Shown piece after piece: positions 18,996 to 27,990 of a stretch of 64,000 nucleotides of DNA. Origin of the DNA: Marisediminitalea alba (GTDB lineage: Bacteria > Pseudomonadota > Gammaproteobacteria > Enterobacterales > Alteromonadaceae); the NCBI RefSeq assembly GCF_002993365.1, contig NZ_PVNP01000013.1:1-64000 (forward strand), read 5' to 3'. The position numbers and the translations under genes are program-made. The notes beneath the pieces were generated by a model, which worked only from the letters and a program-made list of their open reading frames with translations, had not been told where the DNA came from and did no database searches. Position 1 is the first letter of the stretch; every line of letters starts with the position of its first letter.

Positions 18996-19322
18996 ATGGT
19001 GATAAGCAACAACGTAAATTCTGCGATAGTTGCTGGTCAGTTCGGTTTGCAACAGTCGTTTGAGGGGATGACCCAGTCAGCGATGAACATTGCACAGCGG
19101 ACGGCCCAGCAGGACGTGGCGCAAAATGGTACCGGCAATTTTCTGGCCGATGCTTCGTTGCGCAGTTTGTCCACCACATCTGATTTGCTGCCATCCGGCG
19201 GTGACAGCATGACATCTGATTTACTGTCGATGCAGATGTATACCAATAACGCCCTGGCGTCGGCCAAGGTTATAGATGTTGCTAACGATACGGTTGGCCG
19301 CATCATCGACACGATTGCCTGA
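18996..19322 (+). CDS. Conserved hypothetical 108-residue protein
   Basis: A soluble protein with no signal peptide, rich in Ser, Thr, Asn and Ala, beginning MVISNNVNSAIVAGQFGLQQS and ending with a heptad-like ALASAKVIDVANDTVGRII segment. The N- and C-terminal helical segments resemble flagellar axial proteins in style, but no family assignment is made. It is 16 bases upstream of the metalloprotease gene and probably its partner in one operon. No good promoter was identified upstream; TTAACC and GGTTAA form a small palindrome around 18949-18965. Confidence 0.65.
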   Translation: MVISNNVNSAIVAGQFGLQQSFEGMTQSAMNIAQRTAQQDVAQNGTGNFLADASLRSLSTTSDLLPSGGDSMTSDLLSMQMYTNNALASAKVIDVANDTVGRIIDTIA

Positions 19323-19338
19323 TCGCAGGTAACCCGTT

Positions 19339-20271
19339 ATGAATATTGTCACGCCCATCCCAACGTCCTTTGCCATTCCAACTGCTAATCTCAGCGTGGA
19401 AGCGGCCCGGCGTGATAATCTTGCCCGTGAGTCCATTCCCCAGCCATCAGATGCCAAACAAGGCAGTGCAGAACAGGGCCTGGGCTCCGAATCAGACAAA
19501 TTAAAATCTTCGGTTAAAGGTAATCAGCCGCTCACCTATGAACGACCACAGTCGAATCAGGGTAGCGCGGCGCAGGTAACCGGCGACAGTCAACAACAGT
19601 TCAACGATGCCAGCGAAGAAAGTGCCGGCAAAGAAGACGCCCGGGAGCGCCAGCAGGAGCAGGCCGAACAGCGTCAGGTTGAATCAATGAAAGAGCGCGA
19701 TCAGGAAGTGCGCACCCACGAACAGGCTCACGCCACCATTGGTGGTCAGTACGCCGGTTCGCCTCAGTATGATTTTCAACGCGGTCCGGACGGCCAGCGT
19801 TACGCTATTGACGGAGAGGTGTCTATTGATGTCTCTACCGAAAATACACCGCAACAAACTATTCGCAAAATGCAGCAGGTTCGCGCTGCTGCGCTGGCGC
19901 CTGCTGAGCCATCACCGCAGGATTTACAGGTTGCCGCAGAAGCTTCCCGCATAGCATTTGAAGCACGCAGTAAACTGGCCGAAGAGCGCAAAGAAGCGTC
20001 GGCAGTGAGCCCGGAAGAAGGCGATTCTCCCTCGCGAGTAGCATCTGAAGTCCCTACGCTGGAAGAAATTGTTGAGAACAATCAGCCACAGATTCCAACC
20101 CGTAAACTCGACGAGCTGGCCGCCGACGAAGACAGGTACAGTCAGCAAAGCAGTGGCCGTCGCTCGCTGCAAATAGACAGCGAGCAAATGCAGCAGCGAA
20201 ATACCGTGATTGCCTCATTTTATAAAAATGTCGCAGTGCCTGTTGAAGGGGGGTTCAGCGCCTCAGCGTAA
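19339..20271 (+). CDS. Putative metalloprotease of the SprA-related (CJM1_0395) family
   Basis: A 310-residue protein without a signal peptide. The first 120 residues are low-complexity and charged (Gln/Glu/Arg-rich). The conserved core has THEQAHATIGG, an HExxH motif with His127, Glu128 and His131, then YDFQRGPDGQRYAIDGEV, where Glu160 could be the third zinc ligand. IDVSTENTPQQTI and RAAALAPAEPSPQDL follow, then a long charged tail. I recall this core from a poorly characterised family sometimes called SprA-related; substrate unknown. It forms a unit with the 108-residue gene upstream and ends before a shared terminator. Confidence 0.8.
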   Translation: MNIVTPIPTSFAIPTANLSVEAARRDNLARESIPQPSDAKQGSAEQGLGSESDKLKSSVKGNQPLTYERPQSNQGSAAQVTGDSQQQFNDASEESAGKEDARERQQEQAEQRQVESMKERDQEVRTHEQAHATIGGQYAGSPQYDFQRGPDGQRYAIDGEVSIDVSTENTPQQTIRKMQQVRAAALAPAEPSPQDLQVAAEASRIAFEARSKLAEERKEASAVSPEEGDSPSRVASEVPTLEEIVENNQPQIPTRKLDELAADEDRYSQQSSGRRSLQIDSEQMQQRNTVIASFYKNVAVPVEGGFSASA

Positions 20272-20285
20272 ACGAGCAGATATAC

Positions 20286-20320
20286 AAAAAAGCCCCGTCT
20301 CTTGCGAGCGGGGCTTTTTT
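20286..20320. terminator. Bidirectional terminator between the metalloprotease and tex
   Basis: AAAAAAGCCCCG at 20286-20297 pairs with CGGGGCTTTTTT at 20309-20320 across an 11-base loop. It has T runs on both strands and lies between convergent genes, so it can serve both. Confidence 0.9.
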
Positions 20321-20339
20321 AGTTTGCTGAGCTGTTTAA

Positions 20340-22673
20340 TCAGTTTTTCTTTGCTTTGGCAAAAGCATCGGCGAACGCATTACCCATTGCTGCATTAGCA
20401 GGTGCACTCTGGCGTCCTTGCTGGCCTTTCTGATTGCGGTTACTGCCGCCTTTGTTTTGCGGCTTGCCACTCCCCTTCGGCCCTTTACTTTGCGGAGCCG
20501 GGGTGTCATCCAAACGCATGGTAAACGAGATGCGTTTGCGATCTACATCGACTTCCAGCACTTTAACCTTAACGATATCACCGGCTTTCACCACCTCACG
20601 CGGATCGGAGATAAACTTATTGGTCAGTGCCGAAATGTGCACCAGACCGTCCTGATGAACTCCTACATCCACAAAGGCACCAAAGTTGGCTACGTTACTG
20701 ACAACGCCTTCGAGGATCATGCCTGGCTTAAGATCTGCCATGGTTTCCACGCCCTCTTTAAAGGCGGCGGTTTTAAACTCCGGACGCGGATCCCGGCCAG
20801 GTTTATCCAGCTCTTTAAGAATGTCCTTAACAGTTGGAATACCAAAGTTGTCACTGACAAAATCTTCCGGATTAAGCTTACGCAGTAAGTCGGTATTACC
20901 AATAAGGTCATTTACCGCCACATCGGTGCGACTCACAATGCTATCTATTACCGGGTAGGCTTCCGGATGCACCGCTGAGCTGTCCAGCGGGTTAGAACCA
21001 TCCACGATGCGCAGGAATCCTGCGGCCTGTTCGAAGGCTTTGGGCCCCAAACGTTCTACAGATTTTAAATCCTGACGACGGGCAAAGGCACCATGGGTAT
21101 CACGGTAGCTAACAATGTTGTGCGCAAGGGTTTTGTTTAATCCGGATACATAGCTGAGCAAGGCCGGCGAAGCGGTATTTAAATCAACGCCAACGGCGTT
21201 AACACAGTCTTCAATCACCTGGTCCAGCGACTTGCCAAGTAAACTCTGACTGACATCATGCTGATACTGACCTACACCAATGGCTTTTGGCTCAATTTTT
21301 ACCAGTTCTGCCAGCGGATCCTGCAAGCGACGGGCAATAGACACTGCGCCGCGTAATGATACATCCAGACCCGGCAGCTCTTTTGAGGCTAGCTCGGAAG
21401 CAGAATAAACCGACGCGCCGGCTTCGCTGACCATAATTTTCTGGGCCTGCAGCTCGCTGTTGGCTTTGAGCATTTCACCTACCAGCTTGTCGGTTTCCCG
21501 CGAGCCGGTGCCGTTACCGATGCTGATCAGCTCTACCTTGTGCTGTTTGCACAGATTCGCCAGGGTGCGCTGGGATTTATCCCACTGATTTTGCGGTGCG
21601 TGAGGGAAGATGGTTGTGGTGCCAACCACCTTACCGGTATTATCTACAATGGCGACCTTAACCCCGGTACGCAGACCCGGATCCAGACCCATGGTGACTT
21701 TCGCACCGGCTGGGGCAGCCATCAGCAGGTCGTTAAGGTTTTTGGCAAACACGTTAATGGCTTCTTCTTCGGCTTTTTCGCGAAGCTGGCCAAACAGTTC
21801 GGTTTCCATGTGCAGGCCAATTTTGATTTTCCAGGTCCAGGTAACTACCTGAGCGAGCCATGCATCGGCAGGTCGACCCTGATTACGCAGTTCAAAATGC
21901 TCAGCAATAATTTGCTCGCAATGGGAGGCCTGAGCCGGCGAGTCTTCCTGACCAGGATCGGCGACCATCTGAATGTGCAGCATGTTTTCGTTACGGCCAC
22001 GAAACATTGCCAGGGCACGGTGCGAAGGCACAGAGGCAAGTTTTTCTGAGTGGTCGAAGTAATCACTGTACTTCACCGCTGCTTTTTCCTGGCCTTCCAC
22101 AACGCGACTGCGAATGTGGGCATTTTCGTTGAGATAACGACGAATCTTCGCCAGTAAGCCGGCGTCTTCGGCAAACCGCTCCATCAGGATATAACGCGCG
22201 CCTTCAAGTGCTGCCTTGGTATCTGCCACGCCGTTTTCAGCACTGATATATTCTGCAGCCACGGTTTCCGGAGTCAGAGTTGGATCAGCAAACAGCGCAT
22301 CGGCCAGCGGCTCAAGGCCAGCTTCAATCGCAATTTGCCCCTTGGTGCGACGACGCGGTTTATACGGCAGGTATAAGTCTTCCAGCGTGGTCTTGTTGTC
22401 GGCAGCAAGAATTTGTTGCTGGAGTTCAGGCGTGAGTTTTTCCTGCTCACCGATAGATTTTAAAATCACCTGGCGGCGGTCTTCTAATTCACGTAAATAA
22501 CCTAACCGCTGTTCCAGGTTACGTAACTGGGAATCATCCAGTCCCTGGGTGACTTCTTTACGGTAACGGGCGATAAAAGGTACGGTTGAACCTTCGTCGA
22601 GCAGTTTTACAGCCGCTTCGACCTGAGCAGGTTTAACGGCGAGTTCGTTGGCAATGGTATTAATTATCATCAT
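20340..22673 (-). CDS. tex: Tex family RNA-binding transcription accessory protein
   Basis: Cytoplasmic nucleic-acid-binding protein related to eukaryotic Spt6, usually called Tex or YhgF. The 777 residues show the Tex N-terminal helical domain ([18 protein letters not shown] near 50-67), a YqgF-like nuclease fold ([15 protein letters not shown], mid-protein), helix-hairpin-helix elements and a C-terminal S1 domain ([20 protein letters not shown]). The last 60 residues form a basic, Gly/Gln/Lys-rich tail likely to bind RNA. Start ATG at 22673 or the adjacent ATG at 22670. Divergent from greB across 248 bases. Confidence 0.96.
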   Translation of the reverse strand: MMIINTIANELAVKPAQVEAAVKLLDEGSTVPFIARYRKEVTQGLDDSQLRNLEQRLGYLRELEDRRQVILKSIGEQEKLTPELQQQILAADNKTTLEDLYLPYKPRRRTKGQIAIEAGLEPLADALFADPTLTPETVAAEYISAENGVADTKAALEGARYILMERFAEDAGLLAKIRRYLNENAHIRSRVVEGQEKAAVKYSDYFDHSEKLASVPSHRALAMFRGRNENMLHIQMVADPGQEDSPAQASHCEQIIAEHFELRNQGRPADAWLAQVVTWTWKIKIGLHMETELFGQLREKAEEEAINVFAKNLNDLLMAAPAGAKVTMGLDPGLRTGVKVAIVDNTGKVVGTTTIFPHAPQNQWDKSQRTLANLCKQHKVELISIGNGTGSRETDKLVGEMLKANSELQAQKIMVSEAGASVYSASELASKELPGLDVSLRGAVSIARRLQDPLAELVKIEPKAIGVGQYQHDVSQSLLGKSLDQVIEDCVNAVGVDLNTASPALLSYVSGLNKTLAHNIVSYRDTHGAFARRQDLKSVERLGPKAFEQAAGFLRIVDGSNPLDSSAVHPEAYPVIDSIVSRTDVAVNDLIGNTDLLRKLNPEDFVSDNFGIPTVKDILKELDKPGRDPRPEFKTAAFKEGVETMADLKPGMILEGVVSNVANFGAFVDVGVHQDGLVHISALTNKFISDPREVVKAGDIVKVKVLEVDVDRKRISFTMRLDDTPAPQSKGPKGSGKPQNKGGSNRNQKGQQGRQSAPANAAMGNAFADAFAKAKKN

Positions 22674-22921
22674 GTATGAGATTCAGGCGGTAGTGAATTT
22701 AATGATTGGAAGTGTCCCTTCCTACCTACTATTGATTTGCAATCGGTAAGCGTTACCCACGCTTTTAATGGGTCCAGAGTATAGCACCTCTACCCGCCGT
22801 GTCATATGGGTTTGCTAACCTCATTTTGGGCTGCAAACCGGTGGCAGATATAATCCCTGGCTGGCATAGTTAATTGCCGATACAATTTACTTTTAGCATC
22901 AATTTTAAAGGATCTGCCAAC

Positions 22922-23410
22922 TTGCGTACAAACCTGGTGACCCGGGAAGGGTATGACAAACTGCGTGACGAACTAAATTATCTGTGGCGTGAGTATCGGC
23001 CGGAAATTACGGCCAAGGTTACCTGGGCTGCCAGCCTGGGCGATCGGTCAGAAAATGCGGACTACAAAGAAAATAAACGTTTGTTGCGTAAAATCGATTC
23101 CCGGATCCGGTTTTTAAGAAAGCGCCTGGAAATTCTTAAAGTAGTGGATTTTGCGCCGGAGCAGGCCGGCCGGGTGTTCTTTGGTGCCTGGGTAGAAATT
23201 GAAAATGACGATGGTGACACCAAGACCTTTCGCATTGTCGGGCCGGATGAGATTTACGATCGTAAAGACTATATCTCCATCGATTCACCGATGGCACGAG
23301 CGCTGCTAAAAAAAGAAGAAGATGATCAGGTAGATGTAAAAACACCCGAAGGCATCAGAGTCTGGTATATCAACCGGATTAGCTATGCCGAAGATAACCA
23401 GGAAGGATGA
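22922..23410 (+). CDS. greB: Transcription elongation factor GreB
   Basis: Binds the secondary channel of RNA polymerase and stimulates cleavage of backtracked transcripts. The start is TTG 22922: the sequence then reads LRTNLVTREGYDKL, aligning with the E. coli N-terminus, and AAAGGA lies nine bases upstream. This gives 162 residues; the longer frame from 22874 is unlikely. The coiled-coil tip with its acidic residues is GDRSENADY, and the C-terminal FKBP-like domain contains RIVGPDEIYDRKDYISIDSP. Neighbouring tex is a conserved partner (greB-yhgF in E. coli). Confidence 0.94.
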   Translation: MRTNLVTREGYDKLRDELNYLWREYRPEITAKVTWAASLGDRSENADYKENKRLLRKIDSRIRFLRKRLEILKVVDFAPEQAGRVFFGAWVEIENDDGDTKTFRIVGPDEIYDRKDYISIDSPMARALLKKEEDDQVDVKTPEGIRVWYINRISYAEDNQEG

Positions 23411-23411
23411 G

Positions 23412-23948
23412 ATGATGTTACGATTCATGTGGTGCGCTGTTTTATTAGTGCTTAGTCAGAGTGCGAGCGCTTACGACTTTGGCTCGGGGGATATTAAGGT
23501 TCCCGAAGGTTTTGAGGGGCCGGTAATGAAAGCGCCCAGCGAGGCCTTCTCGGCCGTTGGATTTACCCGTCGTCACGACGATAGTGACAAGAGCACGCTG
23601 CTACAACTGACGGTGTTTACGCCGCCAAATGGTATACCTGAACTCAATCAGGCCAGGCAAATCGCTTTTTCCAAACAATACCTGATGCAGTTTTTAGAGG
23701 GCGTGAAGCGTCGCCGGGATAATTTTTCTACGTCTGCCATAGAAACAGTTTCGATTGACGGAGTTCCTGCCGTGCGGATCAGCTGGAACGGACGCAGTAC
23801 CGAGAACAATGTTGAGCTGTATGGCGAAATGTACTGCATGATATATCAGCAGCAACTACTCAGTTTTCATGTTCAGGATTTTACCGATTTAGACGCTGCC
23901 GGATATGAAGCTGCGCGTAGTGCTGTTATGGCGATTGCCTTTGATTAG
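23412..23948 (+). CDS. Secreted hypothetical protein
   Basis: A 178-residue protein with a clear signal peptide (MMLRFMWCAVLLVLSQSASA, cleavage before YDFG). AAGGA before the ATG pair at 23412/23415 supports this start, one base after the greB stop (TGA, G, ATG), so it is probably translated with greB. The mature domain looks like a small alpha/beta fold with no cysteines apart from Cys near the end. No family was recognised. Confidence 0.7.
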   Translation: MMLRFMWCAVLLVLSQSASAYDFGSGDIKVPEGFEGPVMKAPSEAFSAVGFTRRHDDSDKSTLLQLTVFTPPNGIPELNQARQIAFSKQYLMQFLEGVKRRRDNFSTSAIETVSIDGVPAVRISWNGRSTENNVELYGEMYCMIYQQQLLSFHVQDFTDLDAAGYEAARSAVMAIAFD

Positions 23949-24047
23949 CGCATTGCCGAAGATGTTGAATAGACTCAGCTTATAGCCACCAGCAATAAAT
24001 AAAATCATATTTTTATACAAAATGCCGATAAGCTGTGTAGCAGATTA

Positions 24048-24076
24048 GCGACAAACCTTGTGTTTATGTCTATAAT
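24048..24076 (+). promoter_or_regulatory. Sigma-70 type promoter
   Basis: A perfect TATAAT at 24071-24076 lies 17 bases after GCGACA at 24048-24053, which matches four of six -35 positions. It would start transcription near 24083 and drive either the candidate small RNA or the small gene at 24244. Confidence 0.5.
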
Positions 24077-24082
24077 CTATGT

Positions 24083-24209
24083 GATTAATGATTGTTATCT
24101 ATACTAAAGATCCCTATCCGTAGCCTCGGTTCTCAGGTATTGTAATCAAAATGTAAATATATTGAACGAATTCGTCATACAAGTGACTAAACTTTGCAGT
24201 CACTTTTTT
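24083..24209 (+). ncRNA. Candidate small RNA or attenuated leader
   Basis: The stretch runs from the expected start point of a strong promoter to a hairpin terminator, about 127 bases, without an ORF of note and without similarity to a known RNA that I can recall. The 3' end has an eight-pair stem followed by T bases, typical of trans-acting small RNAs. Alternatively it is an attenuated leader of the gene at 24244. Entirely a prediction. Confidence 0.3.
24181..24209 (+). terminator. Rho-independent terminator
   Basis: AAGTGACT at 24181-24188 pairs with AGTCACTT at 24198-24205 across a nine-base loop, followed by TTTT. It lies 35 bases upstream of the ATG at 24244. Confidence 0.6.
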
Positions 24210-24243
24210 AAATGACATCGTTTACATTAAATGAATTGAGATT

Positions 24244-24531
24244 ATGAATCGATACTCACCAACAGAACGAACTGAGCAACACCAAGAGCGAGCTGACAAG
24301 CCGGCAACCGCCAGCGCCCTCGGCTTATGTTTAATGGGCTTCCTGCTGTTGTTAAGCGGCGTTTTAATGTTTATCCTTACCACGGTGAATGCTTTTAGTA
24401 GTAATGAAGGCACAAAAACTATGGTGTCAGTGCTGATCTGCCTTGCTATGTACCGGGCCGGAAAGTTTTTGCTGCAACAGGTTAGCAAATTCAAAATGCC
24501 GCCTAATCGCCGCCGCAGCGTTATCTCTTAA
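24244..24531 (+). CDS. Small membrane protein, hypothetical
   Basis: A 95-residue protein with a charged N-terminus and two hydrophobic segments (about 26-50, LGLCLMGFLLLLSGVLMFIL, and 58-72, TMVSVLICLAMYRAG), then a basic tail. The ATG at 24244 follows ATTGAGATT, a weak ribosome site. Family not recognised. A terminator lies just upstream, so it either has its own promoter or is read through. Confidence 0.55.
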   Translation: MNRYSPTERTEQHQERADKPATASALGLCLMGFLLLLSGVLMFILTTVNAFSSNEGTKTMVSVLICLAMYRAGKFLLQQVSKFKMPPNRRRSVIS

Positions 24532-24911
24532 TTTTCCAAATCAGTAGTTATCCAAATCTACAAGGGGCACACAGTAACAAGTGTGCCCTCTGATCTGTTA
24601 AGTTCAGATTGGAATAAAACCCACGCCTTCTAGCTCGAAATATTTTTTAAAAAGTCGCTGTTCGCCGTGCAAACCGGTAAATCTAAACTAAGCTTAAAAA
24701 GCAAACAAAACTTTACCCGAATGAGTATTTGGGCGCATGCGTTGCTATCGTTTTGATTGGCATGAGTATGCAGACAGTATGGACTTACTGATGAGCAAGG
24801 ACAGGTGCTGAATAAAAAGCCGACAATAAATGTCGGCTTTTTCTTTTTGGGTCTATTGAATATCTGGGTCGATGGAATATCAGGGCGGTGCATGAGACAC
24901 CGCGCCAGAGG
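24532..24911. other. Intergenic region before fkpA
   Basis: About 380 bases without a convincing gene. It contains a hairpin, GGGCACAC at 24565-24572 with GTGTGCCC at 24581-24588, just after the membrane protein gene but without a T run, and the terminator at 24814-24842. The stretch between them is AT-rich and has no ORF with a ribosome site. Confidence 0.5.
24814..24842. terminator. Bidirectional terminator downstream of fkpA
   Basis: AAAAAGCCGACA at 24814-24825 and TGTCGGCTTTTT at 24831-24842 form a 12-pair stem with a five-base loop. It has T runs on both strands and is about 70 bases after the fkpA stop. Confidence 0.88.
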
Positions 24912-25682
24912 TTATTCTGCGGCTTCTTCTTCTGCCGGTTTAACCACTTCCAGTAACTCAACTTCAAAGATCAGTGTTGAGTTAGGTGTGATATTACCTG
25001 TAGCACGTTCGCCATAGGCTAACTCAGAAGGAATGAAGAAACGGGTTTTACCGCCTTCTTTCATGGTTTGAACGCCTTCAGTCCAGCCTGGGATAACGCG
25101 GTTCAGTGGGAATACCGCTGGTTCGCCACGAGAGTAAGAAGAGTCAAACTCGGTGCCATCCAGTAAGGTTCCTTTGTAGTGAACCTTAACTGTGTCGGTG
25201 GCAACCGGGCTGGCGCCTTCACCTTCTGCCATTACTTCGTACTGCAGACCTGACTCAGTAGTAATTACACCCTCTTTCTGACCGTTTTCAGCCAGGAAAG
25301 CTTCGCCTTTGGCGATATTTTCTTCCGCCATTTTGCTGGCCAGTTCCTGTTGCTTGGCTTGCATTGCCTGCTCGCCAGCTTGCGCCAGTTGCTGAATTTC
25401 AGCTGTTTCAAACATCAGGGTGTTACCCATGCCGTCTTTAATACCTTGCATCAGGGCGTCTTTATCGATGCTTTCACCAAACTGTTGCATTTGCTTGTCG
25501 CGGGTAAACACGAACATGCCCATGCTGGCACCCATGGCATACGCTTGCTTTTGCGCGTCGGTCATTTCTTCTTTAGTCAGCTTAGGGTCCTGAGCGGGTT
25601 CGGTAGTGGTGCCCTGTTGAGGCTGACATGCTGCCAGACCCAGTGTAGCCATGATAGTTAGGGCAACGAGCGACTTTTGCAT
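24912..25682 (-). CDS. fkpA: FKBP-type peptidyl-prolyl isomerase, lipoprotein
   Basis: Periplasmic chaperone and prolyl isomerase. The start chosen is 25682 (MQKSLVALT), with GGAG seven bases upstream; it begins a lipoprotein signal ending LAAC (Cys19), which the longer frame to 25739 would bury. The mature protein has an FKBP-N dimerisation domain (about 40-145) and a catalytic FKBP domain (about 150-245) with [24 protein letters not shown] and [13 protein letters not shown]. The tail is acidic (PAEEEAAE). E. coli FkpA is soluble, so the lipid anchor is a difference. Near slyX, as in E. coli. Confidence 0.93.
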   Translation of the reverse strand: MQKSLVALTIMATLGLAACQPQQGTTTEPAQDPKLTKEEMTDAQKQAYAMGASMGMFVFTRDKQMQQFGESIDKDALMQGIKDGMGNTLMFETAEIQQLAQAGEQAMQAKQQELASKMAEENIAKGEAFLAENGQKEGVITTESGLQYEVMAEGEGASPVATDTVKVHYKGTLLDGTEFDSSYSRGEPAVFPLNRVIPGWTEGVQTMKEGGKTRFFIPSELAYGERATGNITPNSTLIFEVELLEVVKPAEEEAAE

Positions 25683-25898
25683 AAACTTCTCCGTTAGTTG
25701 GTATCTTGTAGCAGCGCTAATAGTGCTGCGACAAATCAAATTCTATAAATGTAAATCAGGTTATTAACGCTTTACTGTAACACGCCTGATACGATAATCA
25801 CGAATATCGGCTTCACATTGCGCCCAATCCCCAGGATAAGCGACGCATATTACGATTTCGTGCTATGTTAATGCGAGCATTCGCAATAAGAAAGGCCT

Positions 25899-26909
25899 AT
25901 GACAACACCATCACTGAAAACGTTCACTTCTCGACTGATTGTTACGCTACTGGCAGGATTTGGTTTAGCCGGGTGTATTGTTCCGGATACCACGCCGGAC
26001 AATCAATGGCGCATTGTTGAAGATGGCGCTTACGCGGCAGACGTATCGGTGGATGGCCAGTTAAGCGTGATGTCTGGTATCAATAATGGCATCCATGTGT
26101 GGCGCTTTGGTGAAGCTCAACCGTTATTTCAGTGGAGCCACCAAAGCGAAGACGGCGATCAGAGCAATAATTTGGTGGCCAATGTGCATATCAGTGCTGA
26201 CAGTCAGTTTGCGGTAACATCAGACCGTGAGGCTTTTGCTATCTGGAGTTTATCTTCTGGTGAGCCGGTGGGTTTCTGGCGCATCGACGAGTCAACTATC
26301 CGCGATGTGGCGCTGGCCAACGGCGGACGCGGTGTGTTGGTGGGGCGTTCCAGCGGCAAGGTGATGTATTTTGAACCGGAAAGCGGCCGGCGCATTGAGT
26401 TTCTTGGTCATCAGGAGCGCATTAATAGTGTGGATATTACGCCGAATGGCCGTTACGCCCTGACTGGCGGAAACGACTATGTGGCTTACCTCTGGAGCAC
26501 CGATAGCGGGCAGGTGATCCATACGTTTACACATCCCAGCCGCGTTACCCTGGTGGCACTGGATGATGAGGGGCGCTATGCCTTTACCGCCGACAGCCAG
26601 CAAAAATCGCAAATCTGGAATGTACAAACAGGTGAACCGATTAGCCAATTGCAGTATATTGCGCGCCAGAAGATATTTACCGATGCCGTGTTTTCTAAAG
26701 ATGGTAAGTATTTGCTTACTGGAGCCCCTTCCCGAAGGTTGTACTTGTGGGAAGTTGCAACGGGTGAGCAGGTGGGCGAATGGAAAGTGGCGCCCCGTGA
26801 AAATATGTCACCGCCCTCAGCCGTAGTGTATGGCGTGGGCTTTCTTGATGACGCACACGTGCTGTCGGTAAGTAGTAGCGGATTAGCTGAGCTGTGGAGT
26901 ATGCCCTGA
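25899..26909 (+). CDS. WD40-repeat lipoprotein
   Basis: A 336-residue envelope lipoprotein with lipobox LAGC (Cys26). About six WD40-type blades can be traced by their ends: IHVWRFG, FAIWSLSSG, VAYLWSTDSG, SQIWNVQTG, LYLWEVATG and AELWSMP. Such propellers are protein interaction scaffolds; the partner is unknown. It sits between fkpA (divergent) and slyX, and its stop TGA is followed at once by the slyX ATG, so the two are co-translated. Confidence 0.85.
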   Translation: MTTPSLKTFTSRLIVTLLAGFGLAGCIVPDTTPDNQWRIVEDGAYAADVSVDGQLSVMSGINNGIHVWRFGEAQPLFQWSHQSEDGDQSNNLVANVHISADSQFAVTSDREAFAIWSLSSGEPVGFWRIDESTIRDVALANGGRGVLVGRSSGKVMYFEPESGRRIEFLGHQERINSVDITPNGRYALTGGNDYVAYLWSTDSGQVIHTFTHPSRVTLVALDDEGRYAFTADSQQKSQIWNVQTGEPISQLQYIARQKIFTDAVFSKDGKYLLTGAPSRRLYLWEVATGEQVGEWKVAPRENMSPPSAVVYGVGFLDDAHVLSVSSSGLAELWSMP

Positions 26910-27155
26910 ATGACAACGAACAACGACAAGCTGGCTAACGAGTTAGCCAAAGCCGAAGAAGCTATTGCCGAGCTGGAAACCAAGGTGGCTTTTCAGGAGC
27001 ACACTATTGATGCACTCAATGAAGCTTTGGCCCATCAGCAAATACAAATCGATAAGATGCAGTTTCAGTTACGTCATGTTATCGATAAGGTCAAAGGCAT
27101 GGAGCCTTCCAATATTGCCAAAATGTCAGAAGAGACCCCGCCGCCCCATTATTAA
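26910..27155 (+). CDS. slyX: SlyX family protein
   Basis: A small 81-residue coiled-coil protein. [24 protein letters not shown] is the family signature region (given in two parts: [24 protein letters not shown]), and the end PPPHY is typical. Function is unknown despite wide conservation. It starts directly after the WD40 gene stop and lies close to fkpA, matching the E. coli slyX-fkpA order. Confidence 0.93.
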   Translation: MTTNNDKLANELAKAEEAIAELETKVAFQEHTIDALNEALAHQQIQIDKMQFQLRHVIDKVKGMEPSNIAKMSEETPPPHY

Positions 27156-27163
27156 GTGTTGCG

Positions 27164-27286
27164 CTAGAGCCTACCGGCCAGTACCGGTAGCTTACCTACC
27201 TGTTCCCTGATAAGCGTGGCAGTGTTATCGAGCTCTGATTTCAGACTGTCGAGCCCTTCGCTGAGTCGGTTAAGGAATGACTTCAT
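27164..27286 (-). CDS. Possible 40-residue protein coupled to the cold-shock/DUF1294 gene
   Basis: An ATG at 27286 shares its first base with the TGA of the upstream gene (TGATG), a standard coupling arrangement. It encodes 40 residues starting MKSFLNRLSEGLDSLKSEL and ending with a TAG at 27164. The first 30 residues form an amphipathic, charged helix. The 3' end runs through a seven-pair hairpin (CTACCGG/CCGGTAG at 27171-27190). No homologue is known to me; coding status needs conservation data. Confidence 0.4.
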   Translation of the reverse strand: MKSFLNRLSEGLDSLKSELDNTATLIREQVGKLPVLAGRL

Positions 27287-27927
27287 CAACGCAAGCCCAT
27301 AATACCGGTTAACAATGCCTGACCACTGGGGGTTAACAGGTAACCCAGTGCGGTAAGGTTGATTACCACAGTAAACCAGAACATGGCTTTAAAGTCCCGC
27401 TTTGCGGATTTATGCCGCAGCCACTGCTGAGCTAAATAAGCACCGGGCCAGCCGCCAACCAGTGCTATCAGGTGTAAATGGCTTTCCGGAGTACGCCAGC
27501 GGTAAGCGCGCGCTGCGGATTTGTCTATGGCATACATGACAAATGCAATCAGGCTGGCAACGCCATAAACGTAAAGCACTTCAATGGGAATGCGTTGAAA
27601 CCAGATAAGGCCACCAAGCAAGGCGAAAAAGGGTAGCAGCAGCGGAACCCGCCTTTTAGATGGTCGGGATGGTGGTTTCGGTGTTTTCTTCGGCGGAGGC
27701 TTATTGCCCGTTGGATGGTCGTTGACCAGGTTAACCTCAATGGCCCGAAGTTTACCTTTGCGGTCCTGACTGGTTTGGTACTGGATCATATCGCCGCTCT
27801 GAGGGCGGCGGGAATAAAAACTAAACGCCTTAATGTGAACAAAGGCACGCTGGCCGCCACCTTTGGGCTCAACAAAGCCGAAGCCCCGGTTATCGTCCCA
27901 GTTGAGCAGCTTGCCCTGTAGCTTCAT
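27286..27927 (-). CDS. Cold-shock domain and DUF1294 membrane fusion protein
   Basis: A 213-residue protein with an N-terminal cold-shock (OB-fold) domain (about 1-68), whose RNA-binding surface is visible as WDDNRGFGFVEP and AFVHIKAF, then a Pro/Lys-rich linker, then a DUF1294 membrane domain of about four helices (90-210) including YAIDKSAARAYRWRTPE and GGWPGAYLAQQ. This fusion is known in many proteobacteria but has no assigned function; it could place RNA or DNA near the membrane. Its stop overlaps the start of a possible small ORF by one base. Confidence 0.88.
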   Translation of the reverse strand: MKLQGKLLNWDDNRGFGFVEPKGGGQRAFVHIKAFSFYSRRPQSGDMIQYQTSQDRKGKLRAIEVNLVNDHPTGNKPPPKKTPKPPSRPSKRRVPLLLPFFALLGGLIWFQRIPIEVLYVYGVASLIAFVMYAIDKSAARAYRWRTPESHLHLIALVGGWPGAYLAQQWLRHKSAKRDFKAMFWFTVVINLTALGYLLTPSGQALLTGIMGLR

Positions 27928-27990
27928 GGGTTCAGGCCAGACAAGCTGCTACCGGCGCCTGGGGCGCGGTAGCAAGGCAGGTAAAAAGGA

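Noticed and set aside
22748..22764. Hairpin AAGCGT/ACGCTT upstream of greB as a riboswitch or terminator
   Set aside because: Only six pairs, no T run beyond a few bases and no conserved aptamer features visible.
24565..24588. Hairpin GGGCACAC/GTGTGCCC as a terminator
   Set aside because: A good eight-pair stem but no T run follows, so it is described as part of the intergenic region and not called a terminator.
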